A stretch of 64,000 bases of DNA from Trametes villosa (taxonomy: Eukaryota > Basidiomycota > Agaricomycetes > Polyporales > Polyporaceae): contig PUDQ02000071.1 in assembly GCA_002964805.2 (NCBI GenBank), positions 1 to 64,000 of the forward strand, written 5' to 3'. The notes under the pieces were generated by a model. That model was not told where the DNA came from, did no database searches, and saw only the letters and a list, made by a program, of their open reading frames with translations. Shown piece after piece: positions 32,111-42,892 of the stretch. A program made the position numbers and the translations under genes. The first letter of the stretch is position 1, and the number at the start of each line of letters is the position of its first letter.

Positions 32111-33366
32111 AAGGCTGGCCTCGGATCTACCTACAGGTTATCCGGACCCAGACCTATAGGTATTGCCCGGTTCAGGGGGTCCCACCTAGACCCGGACATG
32201 ACCCGGACCCCGGATGACCCGGACCCGGGAGACCCGGACCCAGAACCTATAGGTTACCCGGTATCGGATCCGTACAATGAGAACTGGTTCATCCTCTTTG
32301 AAACTTCGTAGCAGCATTCCTAGACGTCCAAGCAGCGATTTTACAAAAAATCATCATGATCTGATTGATACTGTAGCCGCTATGGGCAGTACAAGCCTGA
32401 GGGTGCAAGAGGAGGCCAACCTTCTCCTCCTGAGCTATCTACCGGTTGAATACACCTGAAAACTACCCCTGGTGCTCTCTTGATAGCCCGGACCATGTTT
32501 TGGTAGTTTACATGGGCGACTGTGCTCCAAATAACGCGGCAGATAGCGAATGAAATCCGTCATGCGCAATTAAGCGCCCAGACTATCTGCTCCTCGAAGG
32601 TTACTGGCCTCTAGCTACACCGAGACCCGCACACTTGTGTAGGGTAATTCCAAGCCGAATGTGTTCCTACCGCCCGCGCACGGCCAGTTGTAGGCGCGCG
32701 CGGCCAACGCGCGTGCTTACGCGATTGGAATGTTCTTCCTTCCTGTATATATGTCCCTAGTAAGTGATCTCCAACCGGTGCGCAGCCCCGCGAGCCATCG
32801 CGCAAGCATAGCCGGCGTGAGGGCGCGTGGGTGTGACATTCGGCACGCCGCGATTTTCTACTGGGTATATGAGGTGTTAGGTGTCGCGCGTGAATACTGG
32901 TGAGGGGCGTGCACTAGCGTGGAGGTTGAGGCAGGTGAGGCCGGGTGCAAGTACGAGGCAGGGCAGACGAGACAGCTGAGGTCGCGCGCGCGAGTATTGT
33001 TGAAGCCGCGCGCGCGCATTGTCTCCTGGATGGACAAGGGCGGATGGGGACTGCCGACGTCATGCGCGGAAGGTGCGCAGAAGGTGCAGCCGCGCACCTT
33101 GCCTTGCAACCAAGCGCGGAGGACGTGCGGGGCTCAGAAGTGCACAAGCCCTTTCCGGAACTCGAGGGCGTTCATCCTCAGCCGTCAGCGTTGAACGCGG
33201 GAGCGGGAGGCAGTCGCCCGAAGGGAGCAGACAGCGCGCGTGCAAGATACAGAGCGCGCGTGCAAGATACATGAGGGACAAGGATACATGAGGGACAAGG
33301 ATACATAGTCTAGGAGCCGCGCTCGCGCGGCCCAGGAGTGCTTGGCAATACGACAACATTCGAAGA
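32111..33366. other. Left subterminal region of hAT
   Basis: Direct and inverted repeats of CCGGACCC/GGGTCCGG-like units occupy about 32125-32270. From 32600 on it is rich in GCGCGC tracts, with a short tandem duplication near 33235-33305 (ACATGAGGGACAAGGAT repeated). Short frames here look like chance. Confidence 0.5.
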
Positions 33367-36300
33367 CTACTCCAATTCAATGACCTCCGCATGTGCCGCG
33401 CCCGCGCGCGCAGATGGTCCCACCTCTGCGGCATCTCCATCGTCCTCCGCAGCGCGAGTCTTGCGGGTGGCATTCGGGGTGAGCACCTTCTCGAGGGCGT
33501 CCTGGTCGACAACTTCCGGGATGCGCGCCCAGGAACCCACGACGGTTCCGGAACGAACAGACTCGTCATTCAACGAATGACGCAGCCGCGAGACTGTGAG
33601 GTGGCCGCGCGAAAAAGCGCGCTCGGCATCAGTTGAGGAACCTATAAGGACGACAGGTAGTTAGAGCAAAGCAAGGTGGGTATTACGAGAGACCTACCGG
33701 GCGCAGAGAGGAAATCCAACGCCATCTGGGCTAAGGCGCGGTCCGAGGCGGCGGCGTCGCTGGTGCTCTTCAGGACGAGGTCCCAATACTTGAGGGGATC
33801 CTCGACTGTCGTGAGCGGGGGCGTCTCCAGGTACGTCTGCAACGCGTCGGCAGGCGTCTTGTTCTTCTTCGCGAGTGTGGAGAACAGTCGCTGGGTATTC
33901 CCAGCCGCGCCCTGCCACAAGAACACGTTAGAATACATGCACACCCCGGCGAGCTCGCAAGCGGGGTACGTACTCGAGTCGCCCCAGCTTGGGCACTCAT
34001 CCGGCCTTCCTTCCCTGTCGCGCTCGTCGCAGCCGACGCACCTGTTGCATCCGTCGCGCCCGTCGCGCTCGTCAAGGGAGGAGCATCAGCGCGCTCCTTG
34101 CCCTTGTTTACGGGCCAAGAGCGCGGGCGCGGGACATTGCGCGACGACGACGCGCTGTCTGTGTGTGGGGTCATGGTCAGCTCGTGAAAGTCTCCATCTA
34201 CATGCACACGTAGCGTACCGTTCGCGTTGCCGTCCGCGCGGTTCGGCGCAGGGGCCGGCGGCGGCTTGTAGTGCTCACGCCATTTGGCGGAGATGAGGTC
34301 GACAGCTTCTTCAATCCACTCTTTCGGCCACTCTTGCTGCGCGAAATATTCAGTCTTGTATGCCGGGTGCAGGACTATAGAATGCAGGCATGTCAGCTAG
34401 TAGATCAGGGAGAGGCTATCGGAGGATTATCTTACTCATGGAAACGCGATAGACGATGGACTCGTCTGTCAGCTGGTAGTACTTGTCCAAAATTGCGCGG
34501 CCGCGCTTCGCCGCCGCGCGCACGCAAGGCTCGAGCTTCTCGTTGCTTGCGAACTCGTCGACATGTCGGGTTAGAACGTCCGTGTACGGGATGATTTCGT
34601 GCACCAGGGTGCACGAGCTTGTCGAGATTTGGTGGGTAGCAAACAGAAAAGGCTGTAATTTATCCAGTGTCAGCGCAAGGAATATAGCGAGCAGGAGTGA
34701 ACGAGCGGAAGGCTCACATCAAGCAGCTCGGAGAGATGATCTAACATCGTCCATTCTTCGTCGGAAATAATGAACCGACGGAGCCGGACGCCGCCCTTCT
34801 TGTTGAATTGGGCCTTGTCACACAGCTCTGTCAGTACGGAGCGCATCTCGAGCGCACGCTGGATGACTTCGGTGACTGTGTTCCAGCGCGTCTTCACAGA
34901 GCGCACGAGGACGGACGCGTTGAGGTTCGCGTCGGCGGCGAGTTTCGCGAGCTCCGCGCGCACGGTAGGGCTATTCCACACTTTGCGCGAGAGTTTCATA
35001 ATCTACGAAAAGGTCAGCGAACGCCCAATGCGCGGAGCCTGCAACCATACCTTCTCGAGCGCGAGTTGCCCGAACGTGATCTCCTCGCGCGTGAGCACGA
35101 GCTCCGGGTTGTCCTCGTCGAGGTTGTCGAGCAGGAGCTCATCCGCAGCCTCGCGATCTTCATCCGCCTCTCTGGCCGCCTGGACTTCTTCGTCATCGAC
35201 GTCTCCATCGTCGAGATCGGCTACCGCTTGGGGAAGGTCTTCGCTCCCCGCCGGGTCGTCAGAGTCTTCGTCCGACGCACGTTTGTGGTGTCCAAACTGC
35301 GACAGGATAGCCTAGAATAGTGTGTCAGTTGGGATAGCACAAGGCGTATAGATGGAAGATCACCTTCACGATCAGATTGAGCACATGCCCAAAGCACCGG
35401 ACGTGGAGGGCAGTACTGCGGTAGCCGGGGATAAGCTCCATCATGCGCTTGAGCATGACGGTGTTGTTTTCGGCATTGTCGCAAGTAAGGACATGGATCT
35501 AATGCGAAACAGTCACGCGGAGTGAGCATCGAGCACCGAGCGCGAGCGCGAATGAGCCTGGCCTGCTTACCTTGTGCGCGATGCCGTAGTCGTTGAGACA
35601 CTCGACGAGGGCCTCGGCCAGATGCACGCCCGTGTGTGCCTTCGTTAATCTGTTATTTATGCTAGTCAGTACTGGAAGCCCGGCAGGGGCGGAGACATTC
35701 CAGACGAACCTGACAAAGTCGAGGATTACATGCTCAATCTCTCCCTCATGGTGCCAATGCGCCGTGACACCGAGGAAGGCGAGGACGTTGGGGGAAGTCC
35801 ACCCATCGACACAAATATGTATCTTCCCCGGGAGCTCCTGGAAGAGTGGGGCCGCCATGATCAGTACGGCGGCGGTAACAAACAGCGCGAGTGACGCCTT
35901 ACTGCAAGTAGCTTCTTCATATTCCCCTTGGCGTGCTTGTAGATCGTCTTGACGTCGCGAGAGACGGTCTTGCGGGAAGGGAGCTTGACCTTCCCATACA
36001 GCATGCGCAGTATCTGGCCGAACTCGGGGTCTTCGACGATGGCGAACGGGCGGTGTCGGCGAGCACACCAGAGGGCGAGTAGGACGCGAAGGCGCGCGGG
36101 CGAGTACTCGATGCCGCTCGCATACGCGGTGAGCAACTCCGCCTCCGGAGTGGCGTCAGGCTCGCAGGCGTCAACATGCCGCTTCAAGTTTCCGGTTGAG
36201 TCTTCGTAGTCAGTACGATCTACGTGCTTCGAAGGATGTCTACAGCACAAGGTTAGCAGATACTCAGAAGGGACTTGTGTGGGCGTCACTCACTTCTTGC

Positions 36301-36844
36301 AGACGAAACGGTACACCGAGGTCCCGTTAGGTCCGGCTACAATACGCGGCGCGTGGAAATGCTTATAAACGCTCGATCTCCACCCCTTCGAGACGACAGC
36401 TACATTGCGAGCGCGTCAGGAAGGCTCATAATTTAGTATGAAGGTCAAATGCTTACCGAGGATGGCCTCGGGGGTCATGCCCTTGTACCGCTCTTGAAAC
36501 CGGCCTCGCTTGGTGGTAGCAGAGAGTACCGTACGGCGGACGCGACTGGTGCGCACAGCCACCGCGGCCACGCCGCCATCAGTAGCGTCTGCGCCGTCGT
36601 CGCTGCCGCCCGCGTCAGCGGCGTTCTGTGAGCCGACGGGAGCAGCAGCGGCCAGACGCGGTGGACTCCCCTCGCGGCTGCTGCCGTCCGGCGGAGAGCT
36701 AGCAGCTCTCACCGGAGCGTCCTTGAGGCGCTTCTTGGGCGGGCTACGGACATCCGAGGGGCGCGACGAGCAACGTCCGTCGGCCGGCTGCGCAGCGCCG
36801 GAGTTGACGTCGCGGGAGCGCTTGGGAGCGGGGTTATCGGGCAT
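33367..36844 (-). CDS. hAT transposase, 941 aa, 12 exons
   Basis: Exons (+ coordinates): 36457-36844, 36294-36399, 35903-36239, 35710-35837, 35571-35649, 35364-35498, 35051-35311, 34718-35002, 34436-34652, 33974-34374, 33698-33911, 33367-33641. All 11 introns are 48-72 bp with GT/AG ends and the phases join to 942 codons. Residues about 130-200 form a BED-type zinc finger (VYKHF, CKKHPSKH, NLKRHVDAC). The RNase H-like core has D288 in VDGWTSPN, D353 in TCDNAENN and the HVRCFGHVLNLIVK motif, followed by KTRWNTV. A low-complexity Ser/Ala/Thr insert lies in exon 10. The C-terminal dimerisation region has YLETPPLTTVEDPLKYW and SSTDAERAFSRG. The protein would cut and join the ends of this element and of shorter relatives. 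The gene looks intact. Confidence 0.9.
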
Positions 36845-38074
36845 GGGTGTACGTAGGGCTGAGGGGCGAAGCGTGGGGTTAAGACGCGAAGAGATGGGGC
36901 ACAATGAGCGGTGGAGAGGCTCACTGAAGACGAGTGGGCACAGGCCCGCTTTTTAACCCGTTGAGACCTGCCGAGTGCGGGCCGAGCTCTGAGCGGACGA
37001 GCGGCCATGAGGAACCTGTCGACGCGCAATAAGTCAGCAGGCTAGAGCGATATAACGAGCAGCAACGCTCACCAAGCAGGAGCAGCTTTGGCACATGGTA
37101 CTGCTATCTGTAAGTCCAAGAGCGTTGATGGAGACTCGCCGCAAGGCGGGCAGCATGCTCTTGAGGTTGACGAAGGAGATAGCGTCGTTAGCCAATCGTA
37201 CAGCGGATGAAAAAAATCCTGAAGAGCTCACAGGGCGACCCAGAGCCCTTGAAGACCTGCGGGCTTGCGATTGAGACGTATCTCTCAGTTTTGCGCAGCA
37301 GAGACGATGTGGGCGGGGGAGAGATCAGAAGCACACACCAGGGACACTGGTGAGGCCCTTGCTGGAAGCTTCTTGTCAGTCGAGTCTCGCCATGGAGCCT
37401 GTGGATGGCACGGCCTACCGAAGATAAGTCCATCGATGGAGGCAAGGAGAGCCCGGGGGATACGTGGCGAAAGAGAGCAGCAGGCGAGCTGGATGTGCGT
37501 CTGTGCCCCCGCGCGGTTGACATCCGGTGCTCCCACACACCATTCTAAGACAGCTGCCCACGCACAGACCCGCGCGAGGGCGCCCGTAGTACATCTGCAC
37601 GTTCAACCGTCTCGACCTCGGACTCTACGTCCTGTAGCACGACACCAAGCGCAACAACAACAGCGGGTGCACGACTCCCATCGATACCGCCTTGTTTCTT
37701 ACTTGGGCTAGTGCGCCATTCCTGCTGATCCGCATTGTTCTGCTCAACCCGACCACGCACCTACGGTACATGCGCCTTGAAGACTAGCCCTCGTTCAACC
37801 CTGCGACGACCATATGCTTCCGTGGCATGTGGCCGGAGTGTTTGCGCCGATAACAGGGCACGAGGTCGTGCTCGTTCGACCTCGCAAAGATTGCGCCAGG
37901 CCGGCGGCGCGCAGACGAACATGCTTCCGCACGCGCTCGCGCTGCCCATTCCGCCCAAGCCCCCTGGCCGTCCGACGTATATCTACAGGTACGGTCCCTG
38001 TCCTTTCCATCGCCCTCACCCGCTGAATCGTCAACCCCGCCTTCGCCCGTAGCCCGCCTCTCCTCGTTGACGCT
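36845..38074. promoter_or_regulatory. Divergent intergenic region of hAT
   Basis: 1.23 kb between the two hAT start codons. It must hold both promoters; I could not pick certain TATA boxes. Several short frames occur, but none joins convincingly to either gene. Confidence 0.4.
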
Positions 38075-39319
38075 ATGATGAACGTAACCCTAGAAGGTGC
38101 TGACATGTACCTCCGCGTCGACTCGTCGCGCGTGACGCGCTATCTCGTCCACGACGAGCCAATGCCCGCCGTGACGCTCATCGTCTACGGGCCGACGTAT
38201 GCCTTGACGGTAAGCCATCCGCCGGTGTTGTGTTTCGTAACCGCTATGCGCCCATACTTACTATGCGCGACGCCGTACAGCTGCTCTTTCCCACGGACGA
38301 CCTCCAGGATCTCAGCCTCGCGAACGTCAACACCTGGATATCGCTGTTCCACGGCCCCCTGAGGTCTCAGTGCAAGGCCTCGGAGGATCAATTCGACACG
38401 CTTATGGACGTCGCCCTCACCTACCGCGCTTTTGCCACCCATCACGATCAACTCACCCCGCAAGACTTCGTCGACTTCACCGATCGGCTCATCCGGGCGG
38501 CCATGGAGCTCCATCCCCTCGAGTCCGCGGACGACGAGCTTCAAGAGCTCGTCGGCTGGCTGCACGTTAACATGCCTGAGGTACGCCCGCGCCACCGGCC
38601 TTGCTGCACTATCGTAGTACTAACTATCAGATCACAGGATATCTATGATTGTCCGGAACTCCGCGCCGACTACGCGAACGAGGCTCAACAAGTGCACGGC
38701 TCCCCGATCGCACCGTTCACAATACCGAACGCGGTCATGCGCACACTCCACCGCCTCTCCATCGACCGCGCTCGGCGCAACTCCGCGGGCGACGATACCC
38801 CGACTGCAGCTGGCGAACCCGCGGGCGAGAACGACGACCGTGCTCGCGCCAGCCCGGGCGGATCCCTCGCGACTACTGCGGCCACCGTCGGGCCTGCCGT
38901 GCTCAATGGCGCTACCGGCGCGCCTGGCGCCCCGCACACGATGGGTCCTCCTCACGCGTCCCCGCTCGGTGATACCGCGGGTCCGCGCGGACGCGCACCT
39001 TACAAGGACGCGCGCGTGCGCAGTGGTAAGGCTCTTCTGTGCTCTTCGATTGCAAAAGCCTCATGCTGATCTTTCATCAGCACACGGCGGACGCGCGACC
39101 GCCCAGGATCGCAGCGCACCCGCGCGCGCACCGCGCTCTCCACTTGGCACTAACACGGCTTCGTCGTCGCCGGCCACCCCGCCGCCTGCCACCCCGGACG
39201 ACTCGGTGAGCGACTGTGACTCTGACAATGACTCCGTCCCGTCTCTCGAGACGGTTACGGAGTCCGAAGATCCGGAGGGGGAGTTTTCCAGCGACGAGAA
39301 CGACAGTGACTTTGATTGA
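38075..39319 (+). CDS. hAT accessory protein of unknown function, 353 aa
   Basis: Four-exon model: 38075-38209, 38281-38580, 38638-39025, 39081-39319. Introns of 71, 57 and 55 bp have GT/AG ends, and the exons sum to 1062 nt, an exact reading frame. The N-terminal 200 residues look folded (LLFPTDDLQDLSLANVNTWI, then LTYRAFATHHDQLTPQDFVD, then ELQELVGWLHVNMPE). The middle is Ala/Pro/Gly-rich, and the last 50 residues are strongly acidic with Ser/Asp/Glu runs. No transposase, zinc finger or enzyme motif was recognised. It lies divergently from the transposase inside the TIRs, so it moves with the element. It might assist transposition, bind DNA or be cargo; I cannot tell which. Confidence 0.7.
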
Positions 39320-39650
39320 CTCTGATACTAACAAGATAGCGGTATAGTCCTCCTTAGTACTGCATACAAACACACTGTAGATCTGCTAGGGCTTTAGAAG
39401 AATGCGATATGATTGTCCACCGTCTCTCTGAACTCCAGCGGGTCTCCGATGTTGCAGTCTGTTGTGTGTTTTCGTCGATTGCGAGACCCTAACCCGCAGC
39501 GGATCGCCACCGGATCGGGAGGGGGCACCTAGACCCGCGCCCATCCGGGCGCCTAGGTCACCTAGATCCGTGCGAGCCGGACCTGTGGGTGCGGCTCCAG
39601 GTCCGGACGGGTTGAACCGGTCGCAGACCCGGAGCCGGTGGCCAGCCTTA

Positions 39651-41435
39651 CCCCGCGCTGAGTTCGGCGCGGGTCAACCCGCCACATCACTCCCTCGGTC
39701 TACAGAGGGCGAGGGTGGACCCTCGATACCACAATCAGTGGTATCCGGCGGCTTAGACGACACCACGAACCCTACTAGGGGTCGTGCGACTGCCAGCGTG
39801 CATGCTGGACGACCGGCTTCAGAACAAGCAGGCCCGTCACGACGATCGGGCTCCGCTGCAAGCTCACTTAACAGTCAGAGTCTTGCCAAAATTGGGCAAA
39901 ACTGGCAGGATCTGCGTGAAGGACGCTCGCAGCAGTTGGCTGCGAGCTCGTCAGTGCCGGCGGCACTGGCACTGAACCTTGCGCCGTTGCGCATGGTAGT
40001 TCGGGAATCGAAGAAACGATTCCGTCTGCTGCAGAAGCAGATACTCGAGGCAGAGAACGAGACGAATCTCGCTCTGCAGTCCGCACTAGCGGAATTAGGC
40101 CTAGGTAACCTAATGGATGAAGAAGACGAGGAGGACCTTACCGCTCGCGCCATAGCGGTAAGTGAGGATGCCGATGCAGGGCACCACATTCATCAGCCTA
40201 TCGTGGCTGGTGAGGATGAAAGCGACGAGTTGCCTATGACAAGGGCAACCATAGACACACATATCAGCTCAGCTGCTGATCCGCAAATGGAGAACTTCGC
40301 GGATGATCGCGAAGTAGAGGATGCACTTTTGGATCCTCGCCAGTGCATTGTCGCTGGCCGGATTGAACGACTGAGTCGTGCAGGGCTGTATGACCCACCG
40401 CACACAACGGCGCAACTACCGTCGTCCTCATCAGTTCGCCGCACTGGCGATGCACAGACTGCCGTTCCTACTCGGAACGAGGCATTCGATCATCAGCAAG
40501 GCTCGACCAGGGCTGCGCACGTCGCGCAGCCAATCCCATCCTCGCCCAGCGACTATCCCGCTGAGCCTATGTCTGCGTCCCAAGGACCCGCGTACCGTCA
40601 AGAACGGCCGCCTGGACTATGGGACTGGAAACACCCTCGACGCTCAATGGGAGTGTCTGCATATTACGGAGGATTACCTCCTATGCAGCCAGCGGAAACT
40701 ACGGAACCGCTGGCATACACGGGGCCTGTAGTAGGGCCTCGTGATGGTGTAACGATCAGCCGTCTCGTACGGATGATAGATGAGATGGTCGGATCACCTC
40801 CAGAGGGTGATCCCCCTGCGTACTTGAAGGTGGCGAAACTTGCGCCACCCAAGACGTACGAGGGGAAAGACAATCTCGATGCACTCGAGGTATGGCTGCG
40901 AGGCCTCCTCGAGTACTTCAACACGTTGAGGATCACGGGTCCTAGGATGGACCGTGACCGTGTCCGAATATTGGGCACTGCACTTAGCGGTGATGCCGCT
41001 ACGTGGTTCTACAACACTATACAGTCTCCATCGCGTGATAAGCGTGACTGGATATTCGAGGAAGCTGTAATAGCCCTCTATCGCAGATTCATCCATAAGA
41101 ATTTGAATCTGCTGGCGGAGCAACAATATGCTTCGCTAGTTTACCGCTCCAGTGACGGAGGGGTTGCAGCTTTATATGAGAAGCTGCTGTACATATCCGA
41201 ACGGATGTGGGAAAAGCCTACGCCCTTCCAATTGCGTAGGAAGTTTATTGAGGTGTTACCCGAAGACATCGAGTACCTACTTACCGTTGTTAACGGTATG
41301 TCTCCTCAAGAACACGACTTGGCACAGTTGTACCAAGTTGCTCAAGATATTGAGCAGAAGTCGCGCGCTATGCGGCTTCGCAAGTTAGCTCGCGAACCTT
41401 CGCGAGCACATACAATACCGAACACCCGGTGCTAA
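39651..41435 (+). pseudogene. gag: gag of hairpin element, main part
   Basis: Resumes the 32027 frame directly after the hAT target duplication and runs to a TAA at 41433-41435. A Ser-rich head is followed by a coiled-coil-like stretch (about 39990-40110) and, from about 40830, a retrotransposon Gag capsid domain (KTYEGKDNLDALEVWLRGLL, then WIFEEAVIALYRRF, then RKFIEVLPEDI). The next frame (+1) is already open through 41400-41470 and carries on with the nucleocapsid, so the stop is best explained by a 1-nt change near the CCC at 41425-41427. Two lesions therefore disable Gag here: the hAT insertion and this frame change. Confidence 0.8.
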
Positions 41436-42606
41436 GCCGACGGTAGAGGCACGCCCGCAACGAGGAGTGCGTAATGTACTTAGGAAGCCAACGGCTTCGG
41501 CTTCCCGTAGTAATAATATTACGACGCATAAAGCTACTACTGGCTTTAAACACCCTTCGACAGATGTGCGAGGTGGTTCGGTACCGCGTCAGTCTGGCGC
41601 AGTGCAGCAATCCGCGTCAACTGCGCGGATTGACAAGACTCAGAAAGCACCTCTTAAGTGCTATTCCTGTGGTCAAATAGGCCACTTCGCAAGCGACGCG
41701 AAATGTCCCAACTACGGGAAAAAATCTGCTACAGTACAGCGGATGTTCGCTCAGCGTGTCATCTACGACACGTCGGACGACGGCAACGAGCCGTCTGCAC
41801 AACAAGACGTTGCCGACAATAATGCGGCAACTCATCCCGAGGATCAAGAGCCTGAACTCGAGGCTCTTGCGGATAGCCCAGACGACAACGAAGAATATCC
41901 GTTGTCAGACTATGGTCTGGAAGGATCTCAGTATGATCCTGACGAGGATCATTACGCATCTCCGGGAGAGGGAGATGCAGATGAGTATTTCATCGCGATG
42001 CGTATTGCACCGCTAGAAGAGGCCGAAGCTGAGCCTCTTCGGTTACACACCATGGCTGTTGCACCCACGCGAGGGTACAAGCAGGCCTGGCTATACGACA
42101 ATAAGATACGTCGTATAGACGATCCCGCGGCGCAACCCGTGCGCACGCTCCAGGCCCAGCGCACGTTATGCACTGAGATTACCATCAATAAGGTCACAGC
42201 TCTGGCCTTATTCGACTCGGGCTGCACGACCAATTCGATTACGCCAGAGTTGGCGTATTTGAGTCGCGCAGATCGTATCGATCTGGCGCAGCCTGTAGGG
42301 CTGCAATTGGGAACCAAGGGCAGCAAGACGCGCATCAATTATGGTGCGCAAGCAGAGCTCAAGGTGGGCTCTGTGAATACTACGCAATATTTTGACGTAG
42401 TAGACATCGATAAGTACGATGTCGTGTTGGGAACTGCCTTCTGCAGGAAGCATGGAGTAATCCTAGACTTCCGTGCAGGTACGGTAGTAATCAACGGCAA
42501 GAGTTTGCCGTTGTTCGATCCTGAGGTTTCGACGACTGCGAAACCCGAACCCAAGAAATGGGTTCCTCGATTTCAATTCGAAGGTACTGCTAAACCTAAG
42601 CAGTAG
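41428..42606 (+). pseudogene. Nucleocapsid and aspartic protease of hairpin element
   Basis: The frame has no ATG of its own near the start and continues gag after a +1 change. A zinc knuckle CYSCGQIGHFASDAKC lies at about 41659-41706. A long acidic segment follows (about 41770-42010), then the protease domain with LFDSGCTTNSITPELAYL (about 42208-42260) and DVVLGTAFCRKHG. It ends at a TAG, 42604-42606. The same frame is open beyond the TAG to 42981, so the stop is isolated. Confidence 0.75.
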
Positions 42607-42892
42607 GACAACGTAGCGAGTTCCACAAGAGTGGAACCTCCCCACTCTCGTTACGACAAGTCCGGAGGGTCGTCAGGAGGGGGAGGGAACGGTGTAGAAA
42701 CCGTTAAGATTCCTGAACGACACCAAGGGCGAGCCAAAGATAGCTCGCCGCCAAACATTGGCGAAAAATTCATTCCGACGATGCATTCGTCGCGAGGTCC
42801 TAGAAGGGACAAGTATGGGTACGAGGATCCATACGGTATCAATGAGCTCTTGGACAAGATAGCCAAGGAGCAGTGGGAAGACAAACAGATCC
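42607..42892 (+). pseudogene. Linker between protease and RT
   Basis: In frame with the protease after the TAG, this reads as a Gly/Ser-rich, charged linker ending in IAKEQWEDKQIR. The RT frame (+1) then carries DEPTLDIMRPAPEHLPPF from about 42893, so a second frame change lies near 42885-42895. Confidence 0.6.

Larger units (their letters stand above)
32110..39650. mobile_element. Complete hAT transposon, 7541 bp
   Basis: Terminal inverted repeats TAAGGCTGGCC and GGCCAGCCTTA (11 bp) are flanked by the 8-bp duplication CCCCGCGC (32102-32109 and 39651-39658), the size made by hAT transposases. Subterminal regions are filled with variants of GACCCGG, GGATCC and ACCTAGAC, typical of transposase binding regions. 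It holds a 12-exon transposase gene on the - strand and a four-exon gene of unknown function on the + strand, starting 1.23 kb apart and diverging. Perfect TSDs and open frames suggest recent, possibly still competent transposition. A 1076-bp relative with the same ends is at 54024-55099. Confidence 0.95.
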
